A stretch of DNA of 64,000 nucleotides from Parietichytrium sp. I65-24A (GCA_012862575.1 BLSF01000042.1:186001-250000), one strand, 5' to 3'. Positions 40,746 to 51,740 are shown, numbered from the stretch's first letter. Made by a program: numbers and translations. The notes: generated from the letters alone by a model not told the origin.

Positions 40746-42555
40746 TCACTGTTCCACGCTCTTGGAAGGTGCCACGATCTTGGATGGTGGTAGAAGGGGC
40801 GTGGTTGAGGCGGCTTCCTCGAACGATGCTGAGACAGCCCGGCTCGTAGCGGTACGAAGCTGCTTTCTGGGAGAATTGCTAGAATTGGTTGAGCCATACG
40901 CTCCAGTTCCCGCGAGGCTTCCCTTGCTCTTTGCTCCAACAAGTGCAGCCACACCTGTGAGAGCGAGCTTTCGTTGCTGCTTCTGCTTCATAGCAAGTGC
41001 CAGGAGCCTCTTTTTGCGCTGTTGTGTGAAGAGTGAGTGTTTCACGGACTGATGGAAATCGGTCTCATCGCTGATGTCTTCTTTGATGAGGGTTTCAATA
41101 ATATCCTCCAGAGTGCAGATTCCGTAAACATTAATATCATCCGGGACCTCCTTATCAGCTTTGATGGCGTCCAGTATCTCATTTGGTGCATCGGTTACCA
41201 CAGCCATATGACTATTTCCGTTTTGAAAGAGATTCAAGAGCTCCAGCAGGCAGCACTCAGGGTGTACAAATACTGGCAACCGCAAGTACAAGGTATCCAC
41301 AACTCGTTCATCCTCAGGGTTGATAACAATCAGCTTTTTGACGAGCAAAAGACCGCGAATGTTGGTGCGGTCTTCATTGTAAACTGGGATGCGGCTATGT
41401 CCACAGGCGACCAGATCAGCAAGGGCGGCTTCAGTGAGTTTCGTATCTCCGCTGACCATGTAAGTGTGGGAGAGCGGGATCATGATATCTTTGGTCTTGG
41501 TGTCTTTCAGATCGAGAGCGCCGTGCATGATCAACACTTCATCGACTTCAAGCCCTCCGTCTGTGTGAGCGGTATTTTGGGTGTGGTAGGACGCATGCGT
41601 CGCAGCACTTGCAACTCTGGAGAACTCCGGCTCTGTGGTCAATGGGTGCAGCCCTTCGGATATTACTGAAGTGCTGTGGCCACCCATGAAATCGGTGTCC
41701 TCTTCCTCGAGAGCTTCTTTGGCAGCAGCAGTCGCAGCGGCGGCCATCGCAGCAGTGTGTTCGTCCACCCCGATTTCTTCCAGCTTTGCTTTGATGATTT
41801 CACTCTCATTCTGAACAAGTCCGCCGCGACGCGGGCTCTTAGGACGAGGAGCACGAGGAGTCTGAGCGTGGAGCTTGACCAAAGCACGAAGCTCTGCCTT
41901 GTTGAACTTGTCCGGATGTTCTACGAAAAGTTGAAATGTCATCAGCATCAATAATATTCACTGGCCTCGGCCGGGTGTCTCTGGGCCCCAGAGAAAAGAA
42001 AAATAATAATAAGTCAAAAAACTCACCTTCTCCGAGAACGCGATCAAGAAGTAGCGAAATCGGATATCCAATGGGGTACATGAGAAGCATGGCGAATTTT
42101 ACTACTGGCACAAAAGTGGCCGCAATAAATAGTTGTTTCGGTCCAGTAAAGATCGCCGATGGGATGATCTCTCCAAAGAGAAGCACAAATGTGACAGAGA
42201 GAATGATAGCCACTCCCGTGGGAACCACTTCATCCAGAAACAACGGAAGGCACTCGTTTGCCAGAGAGTTGAGCAGCAACAGCGTCACAAGCAGCAGGTG
42301 ATGCTTGGACACCACGGGCAAAATCTTTCTGGCACAAGCCTTCTCTGCACGTAACTCTTCGATTTGGCGTTTGCTTGTGCAGTCTGTCTCCTTGGTCTCC
42401 AGCAGAATCTGGAGCCTGAACGGCTCAATAGCCACCAGCCCCATGGTCAGGCCGGCGGCCAGTGCTGCCAGGCACACGCATCCCAATGCGAGCCCAGCAT
42501 TCACGTAAAATTCCCATGAGCCAAACTTGGCCAGCTCTGGCTCGCACTCACCCAT
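40746..42555 (-). CDS. CNNM/CorC-type Mg2+ transport protein, spliced
   Basis: Two exons on the minus strand, 42555-42027 and 41920-40746, give 567 aa. The family (CNNM in animals, CorC in bacteria) handles Mg2+ transport, possibly efflux. A DUF21 membrane domain fills residues 1-190: a hydrophobic start (YVNAGLALGCVCLAALAAGLTMGLVAI), the re-entrant LTMGL motif, and LLVTLLLLNSLANECLPL and LLFGEIIPSAIFTGP, which are family signatures. The splice joins GEG to AACATCC so that LGEEHPDKFNKAELRALV is restored, the usual start of the cytosolic part. Two CBS domains lie at about 310-465 (TKTKDIMIPL and HSRIPVYNED; HMAVVTDA and YGICTLEDIIETL). The C-terminal tail is low in complexity. The exact ion is not visible in sequence. 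1 kb separates it from the divergent CMD gene. Confidence 0.9.
41921..42026 (-). other. Intron of the CNNM gene
   Basis: 106 bp, GTGAGT donor and CGTAG acceptor, splitting a Glu codon after its first base. Confidence 0.85.
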
Positions 42556-42630
42556 CTTGACTAGCCCAAATCTCGCCTACCGCTGAGGAAAAAGAACGAA
42601 AAGAAAATCGCCCACCGTCGTCCCGTCACT

Positions 42631-42664
<34 letters not shown>

Positions 42665-42724
42665 ACATCAACATCAACAACAACAACATCAGCATCAGCA
42701 TCATCATCAACATACATCAACATC
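42631..42724. repeat. (CAT)n and CAACAT array
   Basis: About eleven CAT units, then mixed CAACAT, CAACAACAA and CAGCAT units, 75-170 bp upstream of the CNNM start. Confidence 0.95.
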
Positions 42725-42836
42725 ACACACAAATCCCCCACAGTTAGTCTCCCTTTGAAGCCACCAAATATTCGCGCGACTCGGTTGGCCTGTGCGCGCA
42801 GCTCCTCTCATGGCTGCAAGGCTTCTGCTTCTGTCT

Positions 42837-42979
42837 CCTTCCTTCCTTCCTTTCTTCCTTCCTTCTTCTGCCAAGTCGCTACTCACAAATTAGTCTCCTT
42901 TCCCGTCCGCTTTTGCTCTCTCCCACTGCGACGCCTTCTTTCCTTCTTCCTTCCTTCCTTCTTCCTTCCGTCCGTCCCT
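42837..42979. repeat. (CTTC)n pyrimidine tract
   Basis: Broken stretches of CCTT units alternating with mixed DNA over 140 bp. Confidence 0.85.
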
Positions 42980-43439
42980 GCGCAGCCTGTGCGCTGTACG
43001 CGTGCTTGTATGTCTCTTAATAGTGCGCTTCCTCTGCGGGTGTACTCGCGTACGATACTTGTGCTCACCTCCACGAGAAACTCCGAGAGGGGACAGATAC
43101 TCCGAGGCGCTCCGAGATACTCCGAGTCCGCTTTAGCTTCACAGTCGGCTCTACCGGAACAGCACTATCTACCACCCCTCCACTACAGGACTCGGGTAGG
43201 AAGCAGGTCTCAGTCTCGGCCTTAGCACTCACCGTAAGCTCAGCTCAATATTACTGTTACCGCTAATAACATTATTACTCATACTCATTATCGTGACTGT
43301 AGGGACTGTAGGGACTGTAAGGACGGCCGAGTACACTAGTTTGGTACGATAATCCCGAAAGATATTTTTCGCCGATAATAGTAGTCATTAATGACGCAGT
43401 AGCCCCGCTGTCAGGCAAGCGAGAAAAGAAAGTAAAGAG

Positions 43440-43562
43440 TACCAGTACGAAAGAAAGAGAAGAAAGGAAGGAAGAAAGAAAGAGAGAGAAACAAACAAAG
43501 AGAAACAAACAAAGAAAGAAGAACAAGAACAAGAACAAGAAAGAAGAAGTAGGAGGAGGAGG
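43440..43562. repeat. Purine tract (AAGAAAG, AACAAAG, AAGAAC)
   Basis: 120 bp almost free of T, built from AAAGAAAG, AAACAAACAAAG and AACAAG units, ending at the CMD start codon. Confidence 0.9.
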
Positions 43563-43565
43563 ACG

Positions 43566-44477
43566 ATGGCCCGGGGAAGCGGTGAGAAGCTCTCGAGGGT
43601 GTGGAAGAAGGTGTCAGAGTCAGAGTTGCCAACTTCAAAGAAGGTCTTCGGCGCAAGAGGCAGTCTAAATGGCGCCCGCAAAGGCCTCCGACCGTGGCAA
43701 AATAGCAGTACTTTGAGCGACAACTCATACAACTCAGACTACTCATACAACTCGGACAACTCAGACGGCGCAGGCTCGCAAGCGAAATGGAAAGATCTCG
43801 ACAGCGAGCTTCACCGGCAGGTTCAGTTCCCGAACGGAGCGGGCAGACGCGGAGCTTGGCACGTGTCACCGATGCCAACGATGCCAACGATGCCAACGGC
43901 AGGAATGATGTCCGGATCGGCGACGAAGAGCCATCTTGGAAAGGCGACAGAGCTGCAGAGGTACCAGGGCCCGGAGAACCCGACAGAGGAACAGCAAGCT
44001 GTTTTGGACCAAGTGGCGAAGACGAGGAAGACTGGAGCGCGCGGGCCGTTCCGCGTCTGGTGCGCAAACGCAGCCCTGGCCCAGGCCGCTCAGCAATTGG
44101 GCAGAGTCGTTCGGTATGAGACGAGCCTGTCGAGAGCAGAGGCGGAGCTGGCGATTCTAAGTACCGCAGTGTATCATAATTGCTACACTGAATGGGCGAT
44201 CCACGAGCCAGAGGCGCGCAATGCAGGGTTGCCCGAGAACATAATAAGCGCGCTGGAAGAGGGAGATGCCACAGAAGAATTGCAGGACTCACCGGAAAAT
44301 TTGGCCCTCTATTTGTTTTGTCAAGATCTTTTGCATAACTCCCACGCCAGGGACGAGTCCTATGCGGGCATGCTCGCAGCAGGCTTCACCGAGGAGCAGA
44401 TTGTTGAGGTGGTCTCAATCGTGGGCTACTATACGTATGTTGCGTTTACCCTCAACACATTCAAAGTTCGGCCTTGA
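43566..44477 (+). CDS. Carboxymuconolactone-decarboxylase-like protein
   Basis: A 303-aa single-exon protein. Residues about 165-303 belong to the carboxymuconolactone decarboxylase / AhpD-like helical family: AEAELAILSTAVYHNCYTEW, IHEPEARNAGLPENIISALEEG and the AGFTEEQIVEVVSIVGYYTYVAFTLNTF end. The CxxC pair of AhpD peroxidases is missing (only one Cys, in HNCYTEW), so an antioxidant thiol mechanism is not supported; this subgroup often has a YEWxxH-type centre, here TEWAIHE. Residues 1-150 are an unusual extension: basic, then repeats of NSD/YNSD and a PMPTMPTMPT run. It may be disordered or a targeting segment. Function is unknown. It faces MCC alpha with 267 bp between stops. Confidence 0.78.
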   Translation: MARGSGEKLSRVWKKVSESELPTSKKVFGARGSLNGARKGLRPWQNSSTLSDNSYNSDYSYNSDNSDGAGSQAKWKDLDSELHRQVQFPNGAGRRGAWHVSPMPTMPTMPTAGMMSGSATKSHLGKATELQRYQGPENPTEEQQAVLDQVAKTRKTGARGPFRVWCANAALAQAAQQLGRVVRYETSLSRAEAELAILSTAVYHNCYTEWAIHEPEARNAGLPENIISALEEGDATEELQDSPENLALYLFCQDLLHNSHARDESYAGMLAAGFTEEQIVEVVSIVGYYTYVAFTLNTFKVRP

Positions 44478-44744
44478 ATACTCCACTTTTTAATGGCAAG
44501 TCCAGACAGTAAATTATAATGTTGCCTGCCAAGAGGTTTGAAAGCCTTGCAACCAGAAAGAATGAGAGTTTTGGTGGTCAAGTGGCCGTAAAGTAAATAA
44601 CAAATAACAAATGTTTTCTTGGTTCAAAGTCGGAAAACTTGGTCATATATAAAATAGAGAGCCGATCGAGGGCAGGTAATTTAGAGGTTGATCGAGTTGC
44701 GCACGCGAAACAGAAATAAATATCGGCCAAGTACAAATTGCACT
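44478..44744. other. Convergent 3' intergenic region
   Basis: 267 bp between stops, AT-rich. No gene. Confidence 0.5.
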
Positions 44745-46991
44745 CTATTCGACTGTGCACAAAACCTTACTGTCATCGACCTGATCGTTGACCTTGACAG
44801 AGACCTCAGTAACCTTACCTGCCTTGGCAGCCTTAATCACGTGCTCCATCTTCATGGCTTCCATAATGATGAGTGGTTCGTCGCGCTCAACCTCCTGCCC
44901 TTCACTGACAAGAATCTTGACAATTTTACCAGGCATTGGCGCAACGGCAGCACCACGGCCACCTGCGCCCTGGTCACTAGTATTTTGGGAGACCACATTG
45001 ATGCGGTACATCAGTCTAGAGAATGCTCCGCCTCCAATTGAAGCATCAAACAGGTGCAAGTTGTTGGAGCGAGCATCGATGATTGGGGCGACCTTGCAAG
45101 ACTCTCCATCCACCATGAGGCGGAAAACAGGGTGCTCGAGAGACACTTCGTCCTTGAATGGGACCTCTGCGGTAACCTCCACCTGGTGAGACTCTCCCTG
45201 TGGCTGCTCCTCGCTGGAAAAATCGACATCGACCTTAAACTTGAGAACCTGGTGGCCCGAGGCACTTCTGGTGGTCGGTAGTTGGGTGGCTTTTACTTTG
45301 ACTTGTCTCACTTCGCTGCCATCGTCGGTGGCGAGGTCCATGACATACTTTTGCTGGCTGAGGTGGCCAACACGGAAGCCAAATGGCATACCAAAAGTGT
45401 TGGAGTTACTTTGTACGGCTCCAAGCAAAGCGCGAGACGCCACTCCAAGAGCAGCAGCACGCGCGTCTTCTGTTGGAGGCGGAGCGTTAGCGAGAAGTTC
45501 GTGGCCAAACTTTCCAATAAAGCTGGTGTCGACACCTCCTTTGACGAAGGCGTCGTGGCGCAAGCAGGAGAGGAGAAATTCGATGTTGGTTGGCACTCCG
45601 ACCACACGGTATTGGCACAAGGCCTGTTCCATCTGCTTGAGCGCGCTGCGACGGTCGACACCATGAACGACCACCTTGCTGATCATGGGGTCGTAAAAGA
45701 TGGAAATCATGTCCTTCTCCTTTACACCAGTCTCAATTCGCAGTTCGTTCTTAAACTCGCTGCCTGGATAAACGTACTGAGCTTGCTCCAGTTTTGGCTC
45801 GTGCAAGTACTGGATGCGGCCAGAGCCTGGCAAGAAACCAGTCCCTGGGCTCTCGGCGTACACGCGTGCTTCCAAGGAGTGACCAAAGAATGGAATGTCC
45901 TCCTGGTTTTTGATAGGCAACTCCTGGCCGCATGCCACACGAAGCTGCCACTCCACCAAGTCTACTCCGGTGACCATTTCAGTGACAGGGTGCTCCACCT
46001 GAAGGCGAGTGTTCATCTCCATAAAGTAGAAAGGGGACTCTACGGTCATCTCCTCGGACGCATCAACCATGAACTCGACGGTTCCGGCCCCGACGTAGCC
46101 CACTGCCTTAGCTGCTGCCACAGCGGCCTCTCCCATCTTCTTGCGGAGCTCCGCTGGCATGCCAGGCGCAGGAGACTCCTCCAAGACTTTCTGATGGCGG
46201 CGCTGAACGGAGCAATCACGCTCGTACAGGTAAACGGTATTTCCAAACTTGTCGGCAAAAATTTGAAGTTCAATGTGGCGAGGCTTGCGCAAGAACTTCT
46301 CGATCAGGATCCTTTCATCTCCGAAAGAGTTGAGCGCTTCACGTTGGCACGCTTCAATGTTGTATTTCAGATCCTTTTCAGCCTCCACAACCCTCATGCC
46401 CTTGCCACCACCTCCCATCACTGCCTTGAGCATTACTGGAAAGCCAATTTTCTTGGCGGCAGCCACCAGCGTCTCCAAGCTCTGGTCCTCCCCGTGGTAC
46501 CCTGGGGTGCACGGGACATTTGCAGCCTCCATGATGTTTTTCGACTCGGACTTGGAACCCATGCTGACGATGGCTTCGGTCGGAGGTCCGATGAACTCGA
46601 TCGAGTTGCTGAAGCACTGCTCCGCAAACTTGGAGTTTTCCGAAAGGAAGCCGTAGCCAGGGTGTACAGCCTGGGCGCCGCACTTGCGAGCGACCTCGCA
46701 GATGTTTGGTCCCACGAGGTAGCTCTCAGCAGCTGCCGCAGGTCCGATGTGGTAGCTTTCGTCGGCCTGCTTGACGTGCTGCGCCTGTGCATCTGCATCA
46801 CTGAACACAGCAACAGTGCGGATGCCCAACCTCCTTGCAGTCTTCATCACGCGGCAGGCAATCTCACCCCTGTTGGCAATGAGAATCTTGTCAAACATCT
46901 TGCCGTCCGTTCTTCCGCTGGTGCTCATCAGCCGCGCCACCAGCTTGGACAGCTCCTGCCGCCTCTTCATCTGCGAGTACGAGCCCAACAT
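44745..46991 (-). CDS. MCCC1: Methylcrotonoyl-CoA carboxylase subunit alpha
   Basis: A 748-aa single-exon protein started at the first ATG (MLGSYSQMKRR); upstream codons have no ATG. Residues 1-30 (MKRRQELSKLVARLMSTSG part) read as a mitochondrial presequence. Residues about 32-480 are biotin carboxylase: KILIANRGEIACRV, the ATP loop MGGGGKGMR, ERDCSVQRRHQK, and FMEMNTRLQVEHPVTE. PGYHGEDQS is typical of MCC alpha rather than propionyl-CoA carboxylase. The BCCP end carries MEAMKMEHV with biotinyl Lys714. The enzyme carboxylates 3-methylcrotonyl-CoA in leucine breakdown with subunit beta, which is not in this window. The long + strand frame over it (45282-47354) is a shadow. A shared 267-bp 3' region links it to the CMD gene. 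Confidence 0.92.
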   Translation of the reverse strand: MLGSYSQMKRRQELSKLVARLMSTSGRTDGKMFDKILIANRGEIACRVMKTARRLGIRTVAVFSDADAQAQHVKQADESYHIGPAAAAESYLVGPNICEVARKCGAQAVHPGYGFLSENSKFAEQCFSNSIEFIGPPTEAIVSMGSKSESKNIMEAANVPCTPGYHGEDQSLETLVAAAKKIGFPVMLKAVMGGGGKGMRVVEAEKDLKYNIEACQREALNSFGDERILIEKFLRKPRHIELQIFADKFGNTVYLYERDCSVQRRHQKVLEESPAPGMPAELRKKMGEAAVAAAKAVGYVGAGTVEFMVDASEEMTVESPFYFMEMNTRLQVEHPVTEMVTGVDLVEWQLRVACGQELPIKNQEDIPFFGHSLEARVYAESPGTGFLPGSGRIQYLHEPKLEQAQYVYPGSEFKNELRIETGVKEKDMISIFYDPMISKVVVHGVDRRSALKQMEQALCQYRVVGVPTNIEFLLSCLRHDAFVKGGVDTSFIGKFGHELLANAPPPTEDARAAALGVASRALLGAVQSNSNTFGMPFGFRVGHLSQQKYVMDLATDDGSEVRQVKVKATQLPTTRSASGHQVLKFKVDVDFSSEEQPQGESHQVEVTAEVPFKDEVSLEHPVFRLMVDGESCKVAPIIDARSNNLHLFDASIGGGAFSRLMYRINVVSQNTSDQGAGGRGAAVAPMPGKIVKILVSEGQEVERDEPLIIMEAMKMEHVIKAAKAGKVTEVSVKVNDQVDDSKVLCTVE

Positions 46992-47021
46992 TGCGCCTCC
47001 TGTCCAAACTCTGCCCTTTCC

Positions 47022-47077
47022 ACGAGAAACGAGACGAAACGAAACCAAACGAAACCAACCAAACAAAACAAAACAAG
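47022..47077. repeat. GAAACGAAACC tandem array in MCC leader
   Basis: Units of CGAAAC, CAAAC and AAACGAAACC, 30-85 bp upstream of the MCC alpha start codon. Confidence 0.9.
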
Positions 47078-48571
47078 GCGTCGGAGCCTAAATCACGCAC
47101 TTGGACTTTGCCTCTTCACTGCGACCTGCGCTGCAATCAGGTGCCCTCAGGTGCCCTTCGCTTGGCTTTCGCTTTCGCTTTCGCTTTTGGCTCAACTGAA
47201 TGTCAACACTGCGCTTGAAGCGAGGGAGGGATCAAACCAACTCATCAAAAATCACAATCAATCAATCATCAAAGCAATCGATAAACCTATCCATCAAACG
47301 ATGAATCAATTGATTTTCCTACATAACATCAGTGTCACACAACACAATCGTTAGCGATGCCTTACTTTTGCAAAACTTTGTGTCGATTGCTTCGTATAGA
47401 GGTTTGCGCTAACTAGTCTATTAACCCCATAGCCTCCTTTGCTCACGCTCGAGTCCGCCTTCTTACTGTTTCATCTAGCGATGACTCAGTCAGAAATCAT
47501 TTGTATACCGCGCCATAGACGTTTGAGTAGGCAATTGTAGTGCAGGAAATTGCAGGTACCCTGCTACTAGCGGAGAGGTATTAAACGCTAGGTCAGGGCT
47601 AGTGCAGCTCACAAATCTTGGAATTTACACATTACACGAGTCAGTTGCGTTTGACATGAACGAATTGTCAAAATCAAAACTTCTCAAAATCAAAGACGAT
47701 TGACTGCGAAGAGACGAATGATCGACGCATTGATTGCCAAGAAACGAATGGCCCAAGACGCTGCCCTCAGCAGGCTGTCGAGACATAGACCATGTGATAA
47801 GTTTAGTAGGCACAGCCCAGATTGTTGATCACCTTGCCCGACCCCGCATTGTGAAAGTCGCACAACCATTGAGGTACAAAAGCTGCCACTTACCAAAACG
47901 ACACGAAACGTGGCTACACTGCAGACACTGCAGTGCGCTAAGCCAACCACTTGGCCAGCGTGTGCTTGACTCTCACGGCTGCTCATGAAACTCATGGAAA
48001 CTCCGTGCGGCTCATCTGTTCGACGCGGCTTTGTCGGAGATGAAGGCCGCACATGCCCGCACATGCCCGCAGCTGAATGTTCACCCGTGCCAAGAAATTC
48101 TTCACGGTCCAGTTCAGGTGACAGAGGTGACAGCGACATAATAGTTCTAAATCAAAATCAACAAATCAAAGCTCTGCGATCTCTGCGAGCTCTGAGCACG
48201 CTGAGCACTCTGAGCTGCACAACCTGAATTCTGCACAATCGGAATGGGTGATCTGCTTGGCCACCAAATACACCAAATGCCACCAAGCCCAAATGATGTG
48301 GTCGCGCTCTAGTAGCTAGCGCTCACTGCCCGGGACATGGTTTCGGGAGGAAGATCTTTCTCCAGATTCGTAGCACGAACCTGGGCTGTGTGGCACTAGT
48401 GGCACTGCAGAAGGAGGGACTGTAAAGACTGTAAGACGAATTTAGCTTTCTTGACTCCACCCAGCACAGCACAGATAAGTTATACTTGGTAGAGGCGGAG
48501 AGCGGAGTGCTTGCTCCACAAATGTAGCCTATCTCGTAAGCCCACCGCTACTGACCACAAATTTTTCTGGG

Positions 48572-48680
48572 CAGAGCTTATCCTGGACAAAACTGTCCAG
48601 AGGTTAGTGGGGCTTCATATCCAAATCTTACTGGGAAATTTAGCCTCGACAAAGCTGTCCAGAGGTTAGGTGAAATGTCC
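48572..48680. repeat. Two-copy diverged direct repeat
   Basis: Two copies of a TTAGCCTGGACAAARCTGTCC-like block followed by AGAGGTTAG, about 63 bp apart. A related GGTTAGGGCTTCATAT block occurs again near 48743. It is not coding and the family is unknown. Confidence 0.6.
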
Positions 48681-48889
48681 TGCATAATGCAGGCAAAACA
48701 GGACATTACTAACTTAGTAAAACATATTATTTGTTTTCCTGGTTAGGGCTTCATATAATCCAAATTTTACGGTCCCGACTGAGAAAGATGTTTTTGCCCA
48801 CCCGTGACAAAAATTGTTTTGATTGAAAAACTCAAAACGTGCCACCTGCATCATGCCTCACATTGATCAGAGTAAAGCTCACATCACGA

Positions 48890-48937
48890 GCGGAACTGAT
48901 CGCGGAACTGATCGCGGAACTGATCGCGGAACTGATC
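48890..48937. repeat. 12-bp GCGGAACTGATC tandem array
   Basis: Four perfect 12-bp units. Confidence 0.95.
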
Positions 48938-50025
48938 GCCGGGAACCCTGGGGCAGTGATGATTTAACGTGCAAGCTGTGCAAGCAATTGGAACGTTCAT
49001 AGAATTCTGAACTGATTCCATGAGAAAGCGAGTGCACGCAATAGAATTTGATGATGAGTTCATGAGCCGAAAGCTACATTCCACACTTGCATGCTGCCGC
49101 GCAGTATGCGATCAATTTCAAACCTGACAGGTGACTGAACGACAGTGGATATGGTTTCTCAGAAGCTCTGCTCAAACTCTGCCACATCTGCCGCAACGGT
49201 ACGAGGCACTACGTAAATTTGTTAACCTAGGGTGGCAAGGGTGTCCGTTGAATGTCAATGACAGCCTCGGACTCAGAGTCGGACTCGCTTTCGAAGATGG
49301 ACAGTGAAATTGATCACTGTCAATAATGATCATCAATTCCCATTAATCATGATTCTTCCAAATTCAGAGTTTAGAGTGAGAAATGCAGTGCTTGTCCCAA
49401 TGCGAATGTCAACACTGTGCCAAGTGCAAGTGCTAGCTAGCTGAACTGGCGGCTTGATGTAACCTGGTATGAATCTCGCCGAGATGTTGAGCAGCAAGCG
49501 GGCTAAGAATGCCGAATTTTGGCACGTACAGTCAGTCGCACAGCCAGCGCAGCAGTGGTGAAAGTTCTGTCAGGAAATGAGTCATGAATGAATGCCGTGT
49601 CAACGACTTCGTGTCTAAAGTTCGAGTCTTAGATCAATTTCTGTTCTGAGAGAAGAGAGAAGCAGACGGGGTTTGCTCCTACACCGGTAATTTCGCACTC
49701 TCTAGATTGATGTTCCTCGATGACCGGTAACAGATCTCACGGTTTCCTGCACCATCGTGTATTACTTTGCTACCACACTATGCTCAGTACCCATCAAGCG
49801 AAGACAGTATACTCTGTGTTGTTTCTGCAAGTGGAAAACTTGACCTTCTGCAACAGAGGTCAACACAAATTTAGTAGTATGACTCTTCTCTTGACTCATT
49901 TGACGCTCCCGATGGTACTCTTGCCTTGTGAGGTCATACTTGATGCAGTAGAAGACGTGGCGTCTGAACGTCAAACCTTGAAGGCTTCCCACCGGCCGTG
50001 CGCGGGTGGTGAACAGGGCCGAGAG

Positions 50026-51740
50026 ATGTATGCCCGGTCACGATGGCTAGCAGCGCTCATTCTGGCGCTCGCAGGTAGCCGAGGGCGAGCGAAGATCGTT
50101 GTCACGCGAGAGGTCTCGGCGGGCCTGCCGCTTTTCTCGGAGCTGTCAAACCTTACTTCTACCGGCTCAGAGGTGCCTGAGGTGACAATATTTCCTATGA
50201 GCGTGTCGAAATTCGCGTATTTGGGTGTGCAAACAGGGAGCGCCAGCGAATTGGAGCTCAAATGGATGTACCAAAAGGATTTGGATGTCTTGTGCGACCC
50301 AGAGCACGAGAGTTTCGAGAGTGTCAAATCGGACTATAAAGGTGCGGCGGTTATGTTTTTTGAGCCCACGGACTTGACGTGCAACGGGAAATACGGCTCC
50401 TTCTCAAGCTACGAATATTTGACTTATTGGTGCAATTTCGATTTTGGATTGATGATAAGAGGAAACAAACACCTATACCCCGGGCTCTGGGCAAACGAGA
50501 ATGACGGTCAGAGATTTGCTTCAATCCGGAACGAGACGCAAAATTGCTGGATTCAGCAAACAAAACTCATGAGCGACGAGGGAACAAACTACTTTAAATA
50601 TTTTCGAGGATTAGAGACCAGTGGTGATTGGACTCAGCAGTCCAGGTTTTATGTGACTATTACGACGGACGATCATGTTGCTCTGGATGTCTACGACTCC
50701 TTTTTGGTCAAAGCCATGTCGCGAATAGCTATTCCAGTCTTGTACATATGCACAGCGATACTGTGTGTTCGGTACCTGTATACGCGAGTTGTTTCCCGAA
50801 ACTACAACGGCATGCACGTTGTCATTCTGGTGACCAATGCAATTGAGTGCATAATTCTTGGCGCGATTCAAGCTCTGGGAGACAAGTATACGACGCCGAA
50901 TCTTCCCAATGGTGTGATTCTCTATTTTTACACGTCAATGTTTCCGAGTTCCGTAGCCGTAAGTTTTGGAATGCGTCTGCATTCCCTTGGAATCGATCGC
51001 ATGAGTAGTTGAAAAGGCCTAACTCTTTTAAATGCTTTCATTTGTCACTGGCAAAGACCGATTATCTTATTGCGTGCCAGTACCATATGGTGCGAGCAGT
51101 CGTTGCTCAGGGGGGCGGCGGTCTCGATCCCAGGCACATTGCTAGATTCAGGTTTATTGCCGGCTTTTTGTTGGTTTTTGATGCCGTGATGGGTTCGGTC
51201 CTGACAACGGTGACAGGTACGACTTATAGTTTAATGAGCTTTGGGGCACCGTCCTTATGCGTCATTTTGCAGATAGTAATCATCATTTACCTGTTTCGGG
51301 AGACAAACGCGGTTCGAAAGATGCTAATGGTAGCCGTATACAGCATCGACTCTAAAAACATGGCATCACAGCATCCACAGCTTGCATATAATTTGCAATG
51401 TCAAAAGGAATTAGAAAAGACGCTTCGATTCTGGGTTCGAGTGTCTGCCATGTGCGCAGCTCTGAATGTGGTGTTGTACGGTTTCATGGCTGTGAAAGTA
51501 ATAGAGCACACGCCATATCTTTGGGTGCTCTTTTGGTTAGCATATCATTTATGCGTAAGTTGTCCTTTGATGGCCTTGAAACACATTAACTCAGGCTAAC
51601 GTCTGATCGCACAACCTCAATCGCAGAAACTTGGAAATCTTGTGAGTCAAGTCAAAGTATGCGCGCCACCACCGCAATTTAAAGATGGTCCGTATTCCGT
51701 GGCCCCAGCTCCTTACTCTACATTCTTCAGCCAGGGCTAA
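50026..51740 (+). CDS. Seven-helix membrane protein with ectodomain, spliced
   Basis: Three exons, 50026-50958, 51081-51554 and 51627-51740, all joined in phase 0, give 506 aa. A signal peptide (MYARSRWLAALILALAGSRG) is followed by a 210-residue ectodomain with N-glycosylation sequons (NLTS, NETQ) and Cys residues. Seven hydrophobic helices then follow at about 233-252, 263-285, 295-316, 334-355, 363-383, 429-451 and 457-478. A 45-residue loop separates helices 5 and 6, and there is a 30-residue polar Pro-rich tail (PPPQFKDGPYSV). The layout, signal peptide plus ectodomain plus seven helices, is that of large-ectodomain GPCR-like or GOST-type proteins, but I see no family signature and do not assign one. 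The start is the ATG directly ahead of the signal peptide; an upstream in-frame ATG (49720) would add 102 residues without a known motif. Confidence 0.75.
50959..51080 (+). other. Intron 1 of the seven-helix gene
   Basis: 122 bp, GTAAGT donor (after GCC) and GCCAG acceptor, phase 0. The helix 3 end MFPSSVA joins to YHMVRAVV. A T-rich stretch precedes the acceptor. Confidence 0.8.
51555..51626 (+). other. Intron 2 of the seven-helix gene
   Basis: 72 bp, GTAAGT donor (after TGC) and TCGCAG acceptor, phase 0. It joins helix 7 to the cytosolic tail; without it the frame would stop within 15 codons. Confidence 0.78.

Larger units (their letters stand above)
42556..43565. other. Divergent intergenic region with heavy repeats
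   Basis: 1 kb between CNNM (-) and the CMD gene (+). On the CNNM side a CAT/CAACAT array is at 42631-42724, and next to it a pyrimidine (CTTC) tract at 42837-42979. On the CMD side a purine tract at 43440-43562 ends next to its start codon. The two tracts are of opposite strand bias, so each gene has a purine-rich leader on its own coding strand or close to it. No gene lies inside. Confidence 0.65.
46992..50025. other. Gene-poor intergenic region
   Basis: 3 kb of upstream DNA between MCC alpha (-) and the seven-helix gene (+). It includes AAACGAAACC units at 47022-47077 near the MCC alpha start, GCTTTC units at 47164-47187, two diverged copies of a roughly 70-bp unit at about 48572-48660, and four GCGGAACTGATC units at 48890-48937. 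No gene is supported. Confidence 0.55.

Noticed and set aside
45282-47354. 690-codon open frame antisense to methylcrotonoyl-CoA carboxylase alpha
   Set aside because: It is a mirror of a high-GC gene, starts without ATG, has no recognised domain, and the opposite strand encodes a clear enzyme.
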